DNA from: Candidatus Bipolaricaulota bacterium
Lineage (GTDB): Bacteria > Bipolaricaulota > Bipolaricaulia > RBG-16-55-9
Length of the DNA: 55,515 bases
Direction: 5' to 3'
Assembly (NCBI GenBank): GCA_026982655.1
Contig: JALSGO010000108.1
Coordinates: 1-55,515 of the forward strand
Below the pieces are notes generated by a model that saw nothing but the letters and a program-made list of their open reading frames with translations, made no database searches and was not told the origin of the DNA. Shown here piece after piece: positions 48,102 to 55,515 of the stretch. The translations under genes and the position numbers were made by a program. Each line of letters opens with the position of its first letter. Position 1 is the stretch's first letter.

Positions 48102-49589
48102 ATGGCCGGAATACGCCTGAGCGAGCTGCTAAGCGCCCTCTCCCCGCCCTACGAGTGGGCCGGGGAGGGCGACCCCTGGATCACGGGGATCACCGGAGAT
48201 TCCCGGCGCGTGCGCCCGGGGAACCTCTTCGTGGCGATTCCGGGCCGCTCGACGGACGGCCATCGCTTTATTCCGGACGCGATCGCCAACGGTGCCGTAG
48301 GGGTCGTCGCCGAGAGGCCCCCCCGCGCCCCCCTCCCCCGGAATGCGATCTACATCACCGTCCGCAGCGGTCGTCGGGCCCTCGCGGAGCTCTGCTCCGA
48401 GTTTTACGAGAATCCAACCCGTAAACTCTTCACCGTCGGGATCACGGGGACGAAGGGGAAGACGTCGGCGGCGCACTTCAGCGCCGCCGTGCTGGGAGAG
48501 ACGGCTACGGAACTCATAAGCACCGTGACGAACGCCCTCCAACGGGATTTGGAGCAGACGACGCCCGCTCCCGAGGACCTCCAGAGATGGGCTTTGGATG
48601 CTGTACGCCAAGGGAAACGGAATCTCGTGATCGAGGTCTCGGCGCATGCCCTCCACCAACAGCGGGTTCACGCCGTGGACTTCGATGTGGCCGTCTTTAC
48701 GAGCTTCAGCCACGATCACCTCGATTACTTCCGCGATCGGGACGAGTACCTGGACGCGAAGCTGACGCTCTTCCGGAGGCTTGCGCCCTCCGCTGCGGCC
48801 ATCGTCCATCTCGAAGATCCCGCTGCCCTTCGCGTCTTGCGTGCCACCCGCGCCAAGACGATCACCTACGGACGGAGCGAGAAGGCGGACCTCTGGGCGG
48901 ACGAGATCGAACTAAGCCCCAAGGGAACCCGCTGTCGGGTCCACACGCCCCGGGGGTCCTTCCCGTTGACCCTGAAGGTGCCCGGTCCCTTCATGTTGGA
49001 GAACGCTCTGGCCGCCGTAGGCGTCGGACTGGTTCGAGGGCTTCCCCCGGAGCGGATCCGGGAGCGGCTGGAGGGGGTGGAGTCCATCCCGGGTCGACTC
49101 GAGATCTACGCCGCGAAGGGCGGGTTCACGGTCGCCATCGACTTCGCGCACTCCCCCGACTCGCTGGAGCGGGTGCTCCGGTTTCTGAGGGAGTTCTACC
49201 CGCGGGTGATCGTCGTCTTCGGCTGCGGCGGCGACTCCGATCGCTTGAAGCGCCCCCGCATGGGGGCGATCGCCGCGCGTCTCAGCGATTATGCGATCCT
49301 CACGAGCGACAACCCCAAGGGTGAGGACCCGCGGGCGATCGTGAGGGAGATCGAACGGGGTCTCCTCGAAGCCCACCCCCAAGCGCGCTACGAAGCGATC
49401 CTCGAGCGTCGGAGGGCGATCGAGCGGGCCTTAGAGCGGGCCCGCCCCGGGGACTGCGTGCTCATCGCGGGCAAGGGGCACGAGCGCTACCAGATCTTCC
49501 GGGATCGGGCGGTGCCCTTCAACGACTACGAGTTCCTGGTCGAGCTGGGGGCTCTGGAGGCCCATGGCGCGAGCGCTCCTGCGGCTTGA
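48102..49589 (+). CDS. murE: UDP-N-acetylmuramoyl-tripeptide synthetase (MurE ligase)
   Basis: The 495-residue Mur ligase adds the third amino acid to UDP-MurNAc-L-Ala-D-Glu. N-terminal ITGDSRRVRPGNLFVAIPG and the ATP loop VGITGTKGKTSAAHF are followed by TTPAPEDLQRW, the carbamate/aspartate region FSHDHLDYFRDRDEYLDAKLTLF, AIDFAHSPDSLERVLRFL and VVFGCGGDSDRLKRPRMG. The substrate motif reads TSDNPKGEDP (Asp403-Lys406). Diaminopimelate enzymes have DNPR, so Lys replaces the Arg that binds the third residue. The Ser in EVSAHAL is also altered from the usual EVSSHAL. It fits the MurE fold, but specificity for DAP, lysine or ornithine is open. It overlaps the following ABC gene by 26 bases. Confidence 0.9.
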   Translation: MAGIRLSELLSALSPPYEWAGEGDPWITGITGDSRRVRPGNLFVAIPGRSTDGHRFIPDAIANGAVGVVAERPPRAPLPRNAIYITVRSGRRALAELCSEFYENPTRKLFTVGITGTKGKTSAAHFSAAVLGETATELISTVTNALQRDLEQTTPAPEDLQRWALDAVRQGKRNLVIEVSAHALHQQRVHAVDFDVAVFTSFSHDHLDYFRDRDEYLDAKLTLFRRLAPSAAAIVHLEDPAALRVLRATRAKTITYGRSEKADLWADEIELSPKGTRCRVHTPRGSFPLTLKVPGPFMLENALAAVGVGLVRGLPPERIRERLEGVESIPGRLEIYAAKGGFTVAIDFAHSPDSLERVLRFLREFYPRVIVVFGCGGDSDRLKRPRMGAIAARLSDYAILTSDNPKGEDPRAIVREIERGLLEAHPQARYEAILERRRAIERALERARPGDCVLIAGKGHERYQIFRDRAVPFNDYEFLVELGALEAHGASAPAA

Positions 49590-50256
49590 GCGGGTCTCCA
49601 AGACGTACGCCGCGGGAAGCGTGCCCGTGCACGCCCTGCGGGAGGTCACTCTATCCCTCGACGAGGGGGATTTCGTCGCGGTGATGGGTCCGTCGGGCTC
49701 CGGGAAGTCGACGCTGCTGCACCTCATGGGCGGGCTGGACGCCCCCACTCAGGGCCGGGTCCTCTGGCGCGGGCAGGATCTGGCGGCGATGAGCGCGGCG
49801 GAGCGGGCCCGCTGGCGCTCCCGGCACGTGGGGTTCGTGTTCCAGACGTTCCAGCTGCTGGCGCACCTCACGGCGCGGGAGAACGTGGAGTTGCCCCTCC
49901 TCCTTCAGGGGGTGTCCCCGAGGGAGCGCCGCCGCCGGGCCGAGAGGCTCCTCGCGCAGGTGGGCCTTCGGGACCGCGCCTTGCACGGGCGCAAGCCCAC
50001 GGAGCTCTCGGGGGGAGAGCAGCAGCGGGTGGCGCTCGCCCGCGCCTTGATCACGGAGCCGGAGCTGCTGTTGGCCGACGAGCCCACGGGGAACCTCGAC
50101 TCCGAGACGGGTCGCGGGATCCTGCAGCTTGTCCAAGAGCTGAACAAACGCGAGGGACTTACGGTGGTCCTGGCCACCCACAACCCGGAGGCGGCCCAAT
50201 CCGCATCGATCGTGGTCAAGCTGCGGGATGGACGGCTCGATCCCGCGCCGAGGTAA
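49564..50256 (+). CDS. ABC transporter ATP-binding protein (LolD/MacB type)
   Basis: The 230-residue ATPase has VSKTYAAGSVPVHALREVTL at the start and Walker A VMGPSGSGKSTLLHLMGGLD. Q-loop VFQTFQLLAHLTARENVELPLL, signature LSGGEQQRVALARALI, Walker B LLLADEPTGNLD and the switch His in LATHNPEAA follow. This pattern is that of the FtsE/LolD/MacB group, whose permeases extract lipoproteins, pump macrolides or act in cell division. No permease gene follows, so the partner must be elsewhere. The start lies inside the murE end, suggesting coupling to gyrB-murE. No signs of decay are seen. Confidence 0.93.
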   Translation: MARALLRLERVSKTYAAGSVPVHALREVTLSLDEGDFVAVMGPSGSGKSTLLHLMGGLDAPTQGRVLWRGQDLAAMSAAERARWRSRHVGFVFQTFQLLAHLTARENVELPLLLQGVSPRERRRRAERLLAQVGLRDRALHGRKPTELSGGEQQRVALARALITEPELLLADEPTGNLDSETGRGILQLVQELNKREGLTVVLATHNPEAAQSASIVVKLRDGRLDPAPR

Positions 50257-50394
50257 AAGATTTGTGAAAACCCCTCTTTGAGTGTCAGCACGGATGCGAG
50301 ACGGGAAATAGAGGCTTAGGGAAGCAACGATGCTGTCCAGGAACATCGATCTCCGGCGATTGGGGACGAGGGAGGCGACCCGGTCGGTACTCGA

Positions 50395-50408
50395 TTAGGA
50401 TTTCCTAA
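50395..50408. other. inverted repeat in the convergent gap after the ABC gene
   Basis: TTAGGA-TT-TCCTAA is perfect. It lies in the 216-base convergent space 50257-50472, which is visibly more A+T-rich than its surroundings and otherwise contains nothing I can identify. Confidence 0.3.
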
Positions 50409-50472
50409 ACCGAACGAAGGGCAAGAGGATTGCAAGCCCGGGGAGCCCTCGGTGGAGTCGCGGCGCGGTGGT

Positions 50473-50736
50473 TTAGTCCCCTTCGGGAAGCTTCTCGATA
50501 AGCTGATCTACCCACTCGCTTAGGGAAGAGGAGTGTTCGGTAAGGTGTGCCAAGGAGCCGAAGAACTCTGTCTCCAGCCTGTCTCGGTCCGGACACTCTC
50601 CCTCCGGGAGCTGCCGCAGTTGGGCCACCAGTTGAATGAAGCGTGCGCACTCCTCCATCAGTTCGTCGATGTATCGCTCAAAGCCTTCATCCCCCATCTG
50701 TAAGGTCCTTCCCACCAGCGAATCCGCCTTAGCCAT
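50473..50736 (-). CDS. small acidic helical protein of unknown function
   Basis: An 87-residue protein, not recognised, is rich in Glu, Leu and Asp and predicted all-helical: GFERYIDELMEECARFIQLVAQL, LETEFFGSLAHLTEHSSSLSEWVDQLIEKL. No signal or membrane segment is seen. The ATG at 50736 follows GGAGGAGAT with good spacing, and its first 8 bases overlap the end of the gene before it, which suggests co-translation. Base composition is lower in G+C than that of the neighbours. A partner-binding or antitoxin-like role is conceivable but not shown. Confidence 0.6.
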   Translation of the reverse strand: MAKADSLVGRTLQMGDEGFERYIDELMEECARFIQLVAQLRQLPEGECPDRDRLETEFFGSLAHLTEHSSSLSEWVDQLIEKLPEGD

Positions 50737-50950
50737 GGCGATCTCCTCCTTTCTTCCTTCGTTTGCCGGGCAGACGCCGACGAAGTTTATGGATTTGCTC
50801 CTGCCAACCGGCGATCTCCTTCTCCCAGTGCGCAATATCTCGTTCATTGGGATAGGGCTTAGCCCGCTCGGCTCGGATCTTAGCCTCATGCTCAGCAATC
50901 TGGGCCTCCAATCCGGCGATCCGCCTCTCCCCGGGAGGGAGCAAGCCCAA
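50729..50950 (-). CDS. small coiled-coil protein of unknown function
   Basis: The 73-residue protein is nearly all one charged helix: RIAGLEAQIAEHEAKIRAE, then RDIAHWEKEIAGWQEQIHKL and a basic tail (RRRLPGKRRKKGG). The heptad pattern indicates a coiled coil. It has no recognised family. The start is uncertain: TTG at 50950 is used because no ATG lies upstream in frame before the helix. Its stop overlaps the start of the following 87-residue gene, so the basic and acidic proteins may be made together and interact. Confidence 0.5.
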   Translation of the reverse strand: MGLLPPGERRIAGLEAQIAEHEAKIRAERAKPYPNERDIAHWEKEIAGWQEQIHKLRRRLPGKRRKKGGDRHG

Positions 50951-51044
50951 AGCTTTAGGATAGAGTGGACACGCATTTATCCTTCGGAAAGCGACGAAGC
51001 CCCCGTTGAGGGAGCGGACCTCTCCCCGGTAAGCTTCGCCCTCG

Positions 51045-51827
51045 CTACGAGTTGCCGGAGGGACACCCCAACCGTTGGGCCTCCACGGAGAAGTCTTGGA
51101 AGTACACGGTGATCGCGGGGCTGCGCTCCCGGCCCCAGAGCTGGATCGTCACCCAGACGTCGTCCTCGACTTGAGGGTTGGAACTCCACTGGCCGGTGGG
51201 CACCCACAACCGCCCGATGGGGTCCCAGTACTCCGTGGTAAAGTTAAAGTTCTCGCGCCGGACGCGCAGCTTCCCTTCCCGATGGGCCGTGGGGATGTAG
51301 CGGGCCTGCCTCCCGTTGATCTCGGAGGTGTAAAACTCCCCGCCCGAGGGGTGGAGCGTCTCCTCCCCCCTTCGCAAGCTGACGCGCTCCGAGATGACGG
51401 TGCGCAACCCCCTCGCCTTCCCCGTGAGCCCGTGAAGGGTCGTCGAGCCCAAGGGCAGGGGATTCGGATGGACCCCAAGCCCCATGCGAATCCCGTTGGC
51501 CGGAGGCCACGTCTCCAAGCGATAGCTCACCCGAGCATCGAAGTCCCCCTCGATGCGGCAGTTCAGCCAGAGGTTCAGCGCGAAGAAGGGAGCGCTGTTC
51601 CGCACGGTGAAGGAGAATTGCATCCCGCGCTCCGTTGGAATCACATTCCCATGAGCGTTGACCCGCCCGACCACCCAGCGAGCTGCGTCCAAGGACGAGC
51701 TGCGCAGCGAATCGGAGAGGGTTCCCGAACTCGACTGTGCCAGAGGGATCCCGCCTACAAGGAACAGAACACCGAGAATCGCTAACGGCGCGTGGGCTGC
51801 TTGGTATCGATTCCTTTTCATCCTCAT
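51045..51827 (-). CDS. exported beta-sandwich protein of unknown function
   Basis: The 260-residue protein has a signal peptide (about 12-30, HAPLAILGVLFLVGGIPLAQ). The rest appears to be one concanavalin-like beta-sandwich: DAARWVVGRVNAHGNVI, MQFSFTVRNSAPFFALNLWL, FDARVSYRLETWPPANGIRMGLGV, VWVTIQLWGRERSPAITVYFQDFSVEAQ. This layout resembles DUF1583/DUF1080-like sugar-binding sandwiches, although I cannot name the family. No catalytic motif is seen. ATG 51827 is preferred because a TATACT box (51837-51842) ends 9 bases upstream and no ribosome site exists; 51821 is an alternative. It is divergent from a large beta-helix protein, so the two may act on the same extracellular glycan. Confidence 0.72.
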   Translation of the reverse strand: MRMKRNRYQAAHAPLAILGVLFLVGGIPLAQSSSGTLSDSLRSSSLDAARWVVGRVNAHGNVIPTERGMQFSFTVRNSAPFFALNLWLNCRIEGDFDARVSYRLETWPPANGIRMGLGVHPNPLPLGSTTLHGLTGKARGLRTVISERVSLRRGEETLHPSGGEFYTSEINGRQARYIPTAHREGKLRVRRENFNFTTEYWDPIGRLWVPTGQWSSNPQVEDDVWVTIQLWGRERSPAITVYFQDFSVEAQRLGCPSGNS

Positions 51828-51836
51828 CTCGTTTGC

Positions 51837-51878
51837 AGTATAGCCACATGTCTTTAACGTATCCGTGACTCGGGTCAC
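51837..51878. promoter_or_regulatory. control region of two divergent exported-protein genes
   Basis: The 74-base gap contains a minus-strand TATACT (51837-51842) placed almost on the start codon of the 51045-51827 gene. It also holds an inverted repeat GTGAC-TCGG-GTCAC (51865-51878) near the start of the plus-strand gene. No clear plus-strand -10/-35 pair is visible. Confidence 0.35.
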
Positions 51879-51901
51879 CGACTGCAGCACCGAATCGAGC
51901 T

Positions 51902-53497
51902 ATGAATGCAACGGCGATGATCCAATCCGTGTGGCTTTGGGCCTTGGGAGCTTTCTTCGTGGTCTCCCTCGTGGTCACGGCGTTCTTGACCACGCCCGTG
52001 TGCCTGATGGCCGGTCCGGGGACGGCCTACCCCACCTTGGAGAGCGCCTTGCGAGCCGCGCAGCCGGGGTGCACCGTCGTGCTTCTCTCCGGGGAGTATC
52101 GCGAAAACGTCACCGTTCGCAAGGAGGTCCGCATCCTGCCCCGATCCGAGGTCACCTTTGTGTACTTTACCCAGGGCAACCCGGGAGGACCGCCGTTTGC
52201 CGTCTTCGCCGCCCGGGCCCGTCCCGTGACCCTTATCGCCGCCGATCCCGAACGGCCCGCTTTGGAGATCCGCGCCCAAGGGGTGGAGATCCGGGGGCTG
52301 CGCGTCCGCGGCGGCTCCGAGGGGATTCGCGTGTACAACACGCGAGATGTGCGACTCGTTCGGAACCGCATCACCCACGCCTCCCGAGCCGGGATCGCCC
52401 TCCTCGGAACCCAGAGGATCGTCGTCTCCTACAACGAGATCGCCCAGAGCCCGGTCGGCCTGCTCGTGGAGAACTCCCGCGAAAACGCCCTCTATAAGAA
52501 CCGGCTCCGAGGAAACGCACAAGGAATCGTGCTCCGAGGATCTCGGGAGAACCGCGTGGCCCGCAACGTCGTCGAGGCGAGCCGGGAGGACGGCATCCTC
52601 TTAGAAAGCTCGGATCGCAACGAACTCGTGCAAAACGCGATCGAGCGCAACGCCCGAGGGCTCTCCCTCCTCGCCTCAACCCAGAACGTGCTCAGGGAAA
52701 ACCGCTGGCGGAACAACCCCAAACCCCTGCGGGTCTGGGGCTCCCTCCCCCGACACTTCGTCCACGCGATCGAGACGAGCAACTCGATCGACGGTCGACC
52801 CGTGCTCTACCTGATGGGGCAGAAGGGCGTGAAGGTCACCGCACGCCATCGGCCCGCGTATCTGGCGCTCATCCGTTCCGAGGGCGTCGTGGTCGAGGGC
52901 GTCGTCCTCCCGCCGGGCTCCCAGGGGATCCTGCTCGTGGAGACGCAAAAGTCCACCCTGCGCAACGTCGTGCTCCGCCGCACGGAGTTCGGGGTGTACG
53001 CCTTGAACTCCCGCGAGAACACCCTCGAGGGGGTCCGCATCGAGCAGCCCGAGACCGACGGGATCGTGCTCGAGGATTCCCACGCGAACCGGCTGGCGCG
53101 CAACTCGATCGTGGGCGCGGGGCGCTACGGCGTGCTGCTCGCGCGCGCCGAGGGGAACTCCCTTGCGGAGAACCGGATCGAGCGCAGCCGGGAGGCGGGG
53201 ATCTACCTCAAGGAGAGCCGCAAGGCCCGGCTGGAAGGAAACCGCCTCCGGGGGAACTGGGTAGGCGTCTACCTCGAACGGGGCGGGGGGCACTCCCTCG
53301 TGCGGAACTGGATCCGCGAGAGCCAATTCGGGATCTTCCTACAGAGCTCCAGCGGGAACGCCTTCCAAGCCAATCGCTTGGAGAACAACCGCCATGACGC
53401 GAACGTGGCGACTCTTCCGGAGCCGGGGGCCCCACCCCCTGCGCCTCCACCCTCCCAGACAACGGATCCTTCCTCCTCCTCCAAGGGAGGGAGTTAG
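51902..53497 (+). CDS. exported right-handed parallel beta-helix protein (NosD-like)
   Basis: The 531-residue protein has an N-terminal membrane/signal segment (WLWALGAFFVVSLVVTAFL) and then a long parallel beta-helix. It begins TAYPTLESALRAAQPGCTVVL and LSGEYRENVTVRKEV. More than a dozen rungs follow, many with the pattern N-x-hydrophobic-x-x-N: VRLVRNRITH, IVVSYNEIAQ, ALYKNRLRGN, NRVARNVVEA, NELVQNAIER, NSLAENRIER, ARLEGNRLRG, HSLVRNWIRE and NAFQANRLEN. NosD-type helices bind or cleave polysaccharides or copper-site precursors, and here neither activity can be shown. A Pro/Ser tail ends the chain. It is similar in plan to the 10985-12001 protein but longer. Confidence 0.85.
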   Translation: MNATAMIQSVWLWALGAFFVVSLVVTAFLTTPVCLMAGPGTAYPTLESALRAAQPGCTVVLLSGEYRENVTVRKEVRILPRSEVTFVYFTQGNPGGPPFAVFAARARPVTLIAADPERPALEIRAQGVEIRGLRVRGGSEGIRVYNTRDVRLVRNRITHASRAGIALLGTQRIVVSYNEIAQSPVGLLVENSRENALYKNRLRGNAQGIVLRGSRENRVARNVVEASREDGILLESSDRNELVQNAIERNARGLSLLASTQNVLRENRWRNNPKPLRVWGSLPRHFVHAIETSNSIDGRPVLYLMGQKGVKVTARHRPAYLALIRSEGVVVEGVVLPPGSQGILLVETQKSTLRNVVLRRTEFGVYALNSRENTLEGVRIEQPETDGIVLEDSHANRLARNSIVGAGRYGVLLARAEGNSLAENRIERSREAGIYLKESRKARLEGNRLRGNWVGVYLERGGGHSLVRNWIRESQFGIFLQSSSGNAFQANRLENNRHDANVATLPEPGAPPPAPPPSQTTDPSSSSKGGS

Positions 53498-53540
53498 ATC
53501 TCGGAAGCCTCAAGAATGTCGCTTCACCCTCTGAAAGGCC

Positions 53541-53795
53541 ATGAAGTTATCCCGGCATGCGCGGAATAATATGCGACTATATCGCATCTCTCGTGAGGAG
53601 ATCGAAGATGTCCTTGCTCATCCGGATCGTGTCGAGGCAGAAGGACCCCGAAGAGTCGCTTATAAAACGTTTCCATCCCGCTTTGGCGGTCTGCCGCTGA
53701 AGGTCGTCTACGTGGAGGAGCAGGGTGAAATTGTGGTGATTACGGCGTATCCTCTCAAGCGGGGCTTCCGGCGACGGGAGCTGCCTCAGGGGTGA
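53541..53795 (+). CDS. DUF4258-family small protein
   Basis: The 84-residue protein matches the DUF4258 pattern: LSRHARNNMRLYRISREEIEDVLAHPD, a middle GPRRVAYKTF and a C-terminal LKVVYVEEQGEIVVITAYPL. DUF4258 proteins are often toxins of toxin-antitoxin pairs and share a fold with RelE-like nucleases; this is not proved for this gene. The start follows GAAAGG. Its stop overlaps the GTG codon just before the DUF2283 gene, the standard partner arrangement. Confidence 0.85.
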   Translation: MKLSRHARNNMRLYRISREEIEDVLAHPDRVEAEGPRRVAYKTFPSRFGGLPLKVVYVEEQGEIVVITAYPLKRGFRRRELPQG

Positions 53796-53800
53796 TCACC

Positions 53801-53998
53801 ATGCAGGTGCGCTACGACAAGGAAGTAGACGCCGCGCACATCCGGCTCTCGCGCAAGCGCCCAACGGGGGCTGTGGAAGTGCAAGAGGGCGTCATCCTCC
53901 ATCTCACGGACAAGGACGAACTCGTCGCCATCGAGATCCTGGACGCCAGCAAGCGTTTTCCCATCCGCAGCTTATTCACGTTCGAGTTCGTCCGGTAA
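53801..53998 (+). CDS. DUF2283-family small protein
   Basis: The 65-residue protein has the DUF2283 signature: MQVRYDKEVDAAHIRLSR, VEVQEGVILHLTDKDELVAIEILDASKR. It is the usual partner of DUF4258 and may act as the antitoxin. The ATG at 53801 was chosen because AGGGGTGAT, close to the ideal ribosome site, lies just upstream; the GTG at 53792 overlaps the DUF4258 stop. Its last 27 bases overlap the end of the converging YyaL-type gene. Confidence 0.82.
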   Translation: MQVRYDKEVDAAHIRLSRKRPTGAVEVQEGVILHLTDKDELVAIEILDASKRFPIRSLFTFEFVR

Positions 53999-55515
53999 GC
54001 GATCCAGGAGGCCTCCCAGCTCCTCGCCGCTCGTGATCGGCGCCGAGCAGCTCTGCCCTCGGCACACGTACGCCGTCGCTCTCCCCGCTACGGCCCTTAG
54101 GGGCCTGTCGCTGGCGAAGGGGGCCGACTCCGCCGGGCCTCCGTCGTCGGGGGGCTCCGGCAGGAGGAGCACGCCGCAGCGGGGCAGGAAGCGCCTGCGG
54201 ACCTCGCGGAGGAGCCCTTGGGTGTCCTCCCATCCTCGCCGTCCCACGATCGCGATCTCGATCGTCGGCCCGAGCGCGAAGTCCACCCCCAAGAGGGCGT
54301 GGGTGTGCGCGAGGGGCGAGGCCGCCATCGCGGGCCGAAGCGCCCGCAGCAGCCGGTCGGCGCGCCCTAGGAGGTCCGCGCGCCCGGTGAGGTGGCCCAA
54401 GCGCAGGAGCACCTCCAGGGCGACGGCGTTCCCCGAGGGGGTGGCGCCGTCGTAGATCTCCTTGCGGCGCACCAGGGGCGTCTCCACGCCTTGGGCCGTG
54501 TGGTAGAAGCCGCCGCGTTCCTCGTCCCAAAAGCGCTCGAGCATCGCCTCAACGAGTCGCAGGGCCCGGCGCAGGTGCTCCGCGCGGAAGGTCGCTTGGT
54601 ACAGCTCCAGCAGCCCCCAGGCGAGGAAGGCGTAGTCGTCCAGGAAGCCGGGGACGGCGGCCTCGCCCTCGCGGTAGCGGTGCCACAGCCCTCCGTTCCC
54701 GTCCCCGTCCCCGTCTGCGAGCTTCGCCTCGAGGAACCGAGCGGCCCGCTCGGCGGCCTCCCCGTACGCGGGCTCCTCCAGCACGCGGGCGCCCACCGCC
54801 AGAGCTGCGATCATGAGGCCGTTCCAATCCGTCAAGATCTTGTCGTCCCGGAGGGGCCGGACCCGCCCCTCCCGGACGCGGAAGAGCCTCTCGCGGATCC
54901 TCTCGACCCGCTCCCTCAGCCGGGACTCGGGCAGGCCCCGCCGTCGGGCCGCCTCCGAGGGGGGTCGGGGGAGGTAGAGCACGTTCGCGCCCGTGCGCCG
55001 TCCGGTAGCCTCCTCGGCGAAGTTTCCCTCCGCCTCGATCCCGAAGACCTCCACGGCCAGCTCCGCCTCCTCGGGGGACAGGGCTCGGAAGAGCTCTTCC
55101 CGGGTCCAGACGTAGAACTTCCCCTCCTGGCCCTCGCTGTCGGCGTCCTCGGCGCTGTAGAAGGCCCCCTCGGGGGAGGTGAGGTCCCGCAGCACGTACG
55201 CGAAGACCTCGCGGGCCGTTCGGGCGAACTCCTCCTCGCCCGTCGCTTGGTAGGCCTCGAGATACGTCAGAGCAAGCAGGGCCTGATCGTAAAGCATCTT
55301 CTCGAAGTGGGGGAGCTTCCACTCGCGGTCCGTGGAGTAGCGGTGGAACCCGAAGCCGAGCTGGTCGAAGACTCCGCCTGCCCGCATCTTCCGGAGCGTG
55401 TGGGTGACTTGGGAGAGGGCTTCCTCCCTCTGGTGGGGAAAGCGGTCCGCGTAGCGCAGCAGGAAACGGAGATAGGAGGGCATGGGGAACTTGGGGGCCG
55501 TGCCGAAGCCCCCGT
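53972..55515 (-). CDS. YyaL/SPATA20-type thioredoxin and alpha-toroid domain protein, C-terminal part
   Basis: The first 5' part of the gene lies beyond the window; about 514 residues of the C-terminal portion are seen. They begin GGFGTAPKFPMPS, the junction between the N-terminal thioredoxin domain (not visible) and the N-acylglucosamine 2-epimerase-like alpha-toroid. GGVFDQLGFGFHRYSTDREWKLPHFEKMLYDQALL, FYSAEDADSEGQEGKFYVWT, LTDWNGLMIAALAV, AFLAWGLLELYQATF, PSGNAVALEVLLRLG and the C-terminal VCRGQSCSAPITS are all typical. The function of the family is not settled; a role in redox or sugar metabolism has been proposed. It ends inside the DUF2283 gene, sharing 27 bases on opposite strands. 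Confidence 0.93.
   Translation of the reverse strand, partial: GGFGTAPKFPMPSYLRFLLRYADRFPHQREEALSQVTHTLRKMRAGGVFDQLGFGFHRYSTDREWKLPHFEKMLYDQALLALTYLEAYQATGEEEFARTAREVFAYVLRDLTSPEGAFYSAEDADSEGQEGKFYVWTREELFRALSPEEAELAVEVFGIEAEGNFAEEATGRRTGANVLYLPRPPSEAARRRGLPESRLRERVERIRERLFRVREGRVRPLRDDKILTDWNGLMIAALAVGARVLEEPAYGEAAERAARFLEAKLADGDGDGNGGLWHRYREGEAAVPGFLDDYAFLAWGLLELYQATFRAEHLRRALRLVEAMLERFWDEERGGFYHTAQGVETPLVRRKEIYDGATPSGNAVALEVLLRLGHLTGRADLLGRADRLLRALRPAMAASPLAHTHALLGVDFALGPTIEIAIVGRRGWEDTQGLLREVRRRFLPRCGVLLLPEPPDDGGPAESAPFASDRPLRAVAGRATAYVCRGQSCSAPITSGEELGGLLDRLPDELERE

Noticed and set aside
1-55515. tRNA genes, rRNA, CRISPR arrays, insertion sequences or prophage
   Set aside because: No transposase, integrase or phage protein appears among the coding regions, no regularly spaced repeats were seen, and no cloverleaf-like sequence was noticed in the gaps. 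A dedicated tRNA scan was not possible.

Overview
The window is a stretch of bacterial chromosome, G+C-rich (about two thirds by eye) and densely coding. It holds roughly 48 protein genes, with no rRNA, tRNA, CRISPR array or insertion sequence that I can see. Strand switches are frequent, and many neighbouring genes overlap by 4 bp (ATGA or GTGA junctions). The order efp, asp23, amaP, DUF2273, nusB, folD resembles Firmicutes. The abundance of secreted LamG, CARDB and parallel beta-helix proteins, type III pantothenate kinase, MutS2 and NhaA suggests a deep-branching, perhaps thermophilic lineage (Bipolaricaulota/Acetothermia, Chloroflexota or a Firmicutes relative). I cannot settle the phylum from sequence reading alone.

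Layout. 1-2033: start of uvrB behind a DUF2442 gene and a decayed DUF4160 gene, then yidD and a Crp/Fnr regulator. 2157-9838: a secreted/surface cluster in which two membrane proteins of similar layout (helical toroid-like domain, coiled coil, C-terminal membrane anchor) flank three LamG proteins; the first LamG protein also carries a PHP metallohydrolase domain. 9845-12001: a UDP-GlcNAc 2-epimerase gene and an exported beta-helix protein. 11998-20248 (minus): one long operon-like run, mutS2 > subtilase > tatC > efp > asp23 > amaP > DUF2273 > nusB > folD. 20541-26083: MFS transporter, then a CNNM/CorC protein, nhaA and a Sua5-type threonylcarbamoyl-AMP synthase. 26100-26870: a VapBC-type module with its own operator. 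26963-30557: M20 peptidase, bacterial eRF1-like protein and an SDR. 30649-39783: a divergent pair of exported-protein operons built from CARDB repeats (eight, two and four copies), one protein ending in a beta-propeller-like domain. A perfect 20-bp palindrome lies between their promoters. 39820-45962 (minus): coaX > tatA > sucC > SpoIVB-like S55 protein > murF. 46043-50256 (plus): gyrB > murE > orphan ABC ATPase. 50473-53998: small unknown genes, two divergent exported proteins and a DUF4258/DUF2283 pair. 53972-55515: 3' part of a YyaL/SPATA20-type gene.

How it fits together. The core genes cover peptidoglycan precursors (murE, murF, wecB), protein export (tatA, tatC, yidD), translation (efp, sua5, eRF1-like) and DNA maintenance (uvrB, mutS2, gyrB). 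The accessory content is mostly exported, repeat-rich beta-sandwich, beta-helix and propeller proteins. These look like a cell-surface or carbohydrate-interaction repertoire, although no catalytic glycoside hydrolase was recognised. The points that most deserve a second look are: the subtilase with a lipoprotein/Tat-like signal in the middle of its chain; the LamG/PHP/toroid cluster; the CARDB operons with their palindrome; EF-P with Arg at the modification site; CoaX with Lys in place of the first catalytic Asp; and several genes whose -10 box sits almost on the start codon with no Shine-Dalgarno, as in leaderless mRNAs.
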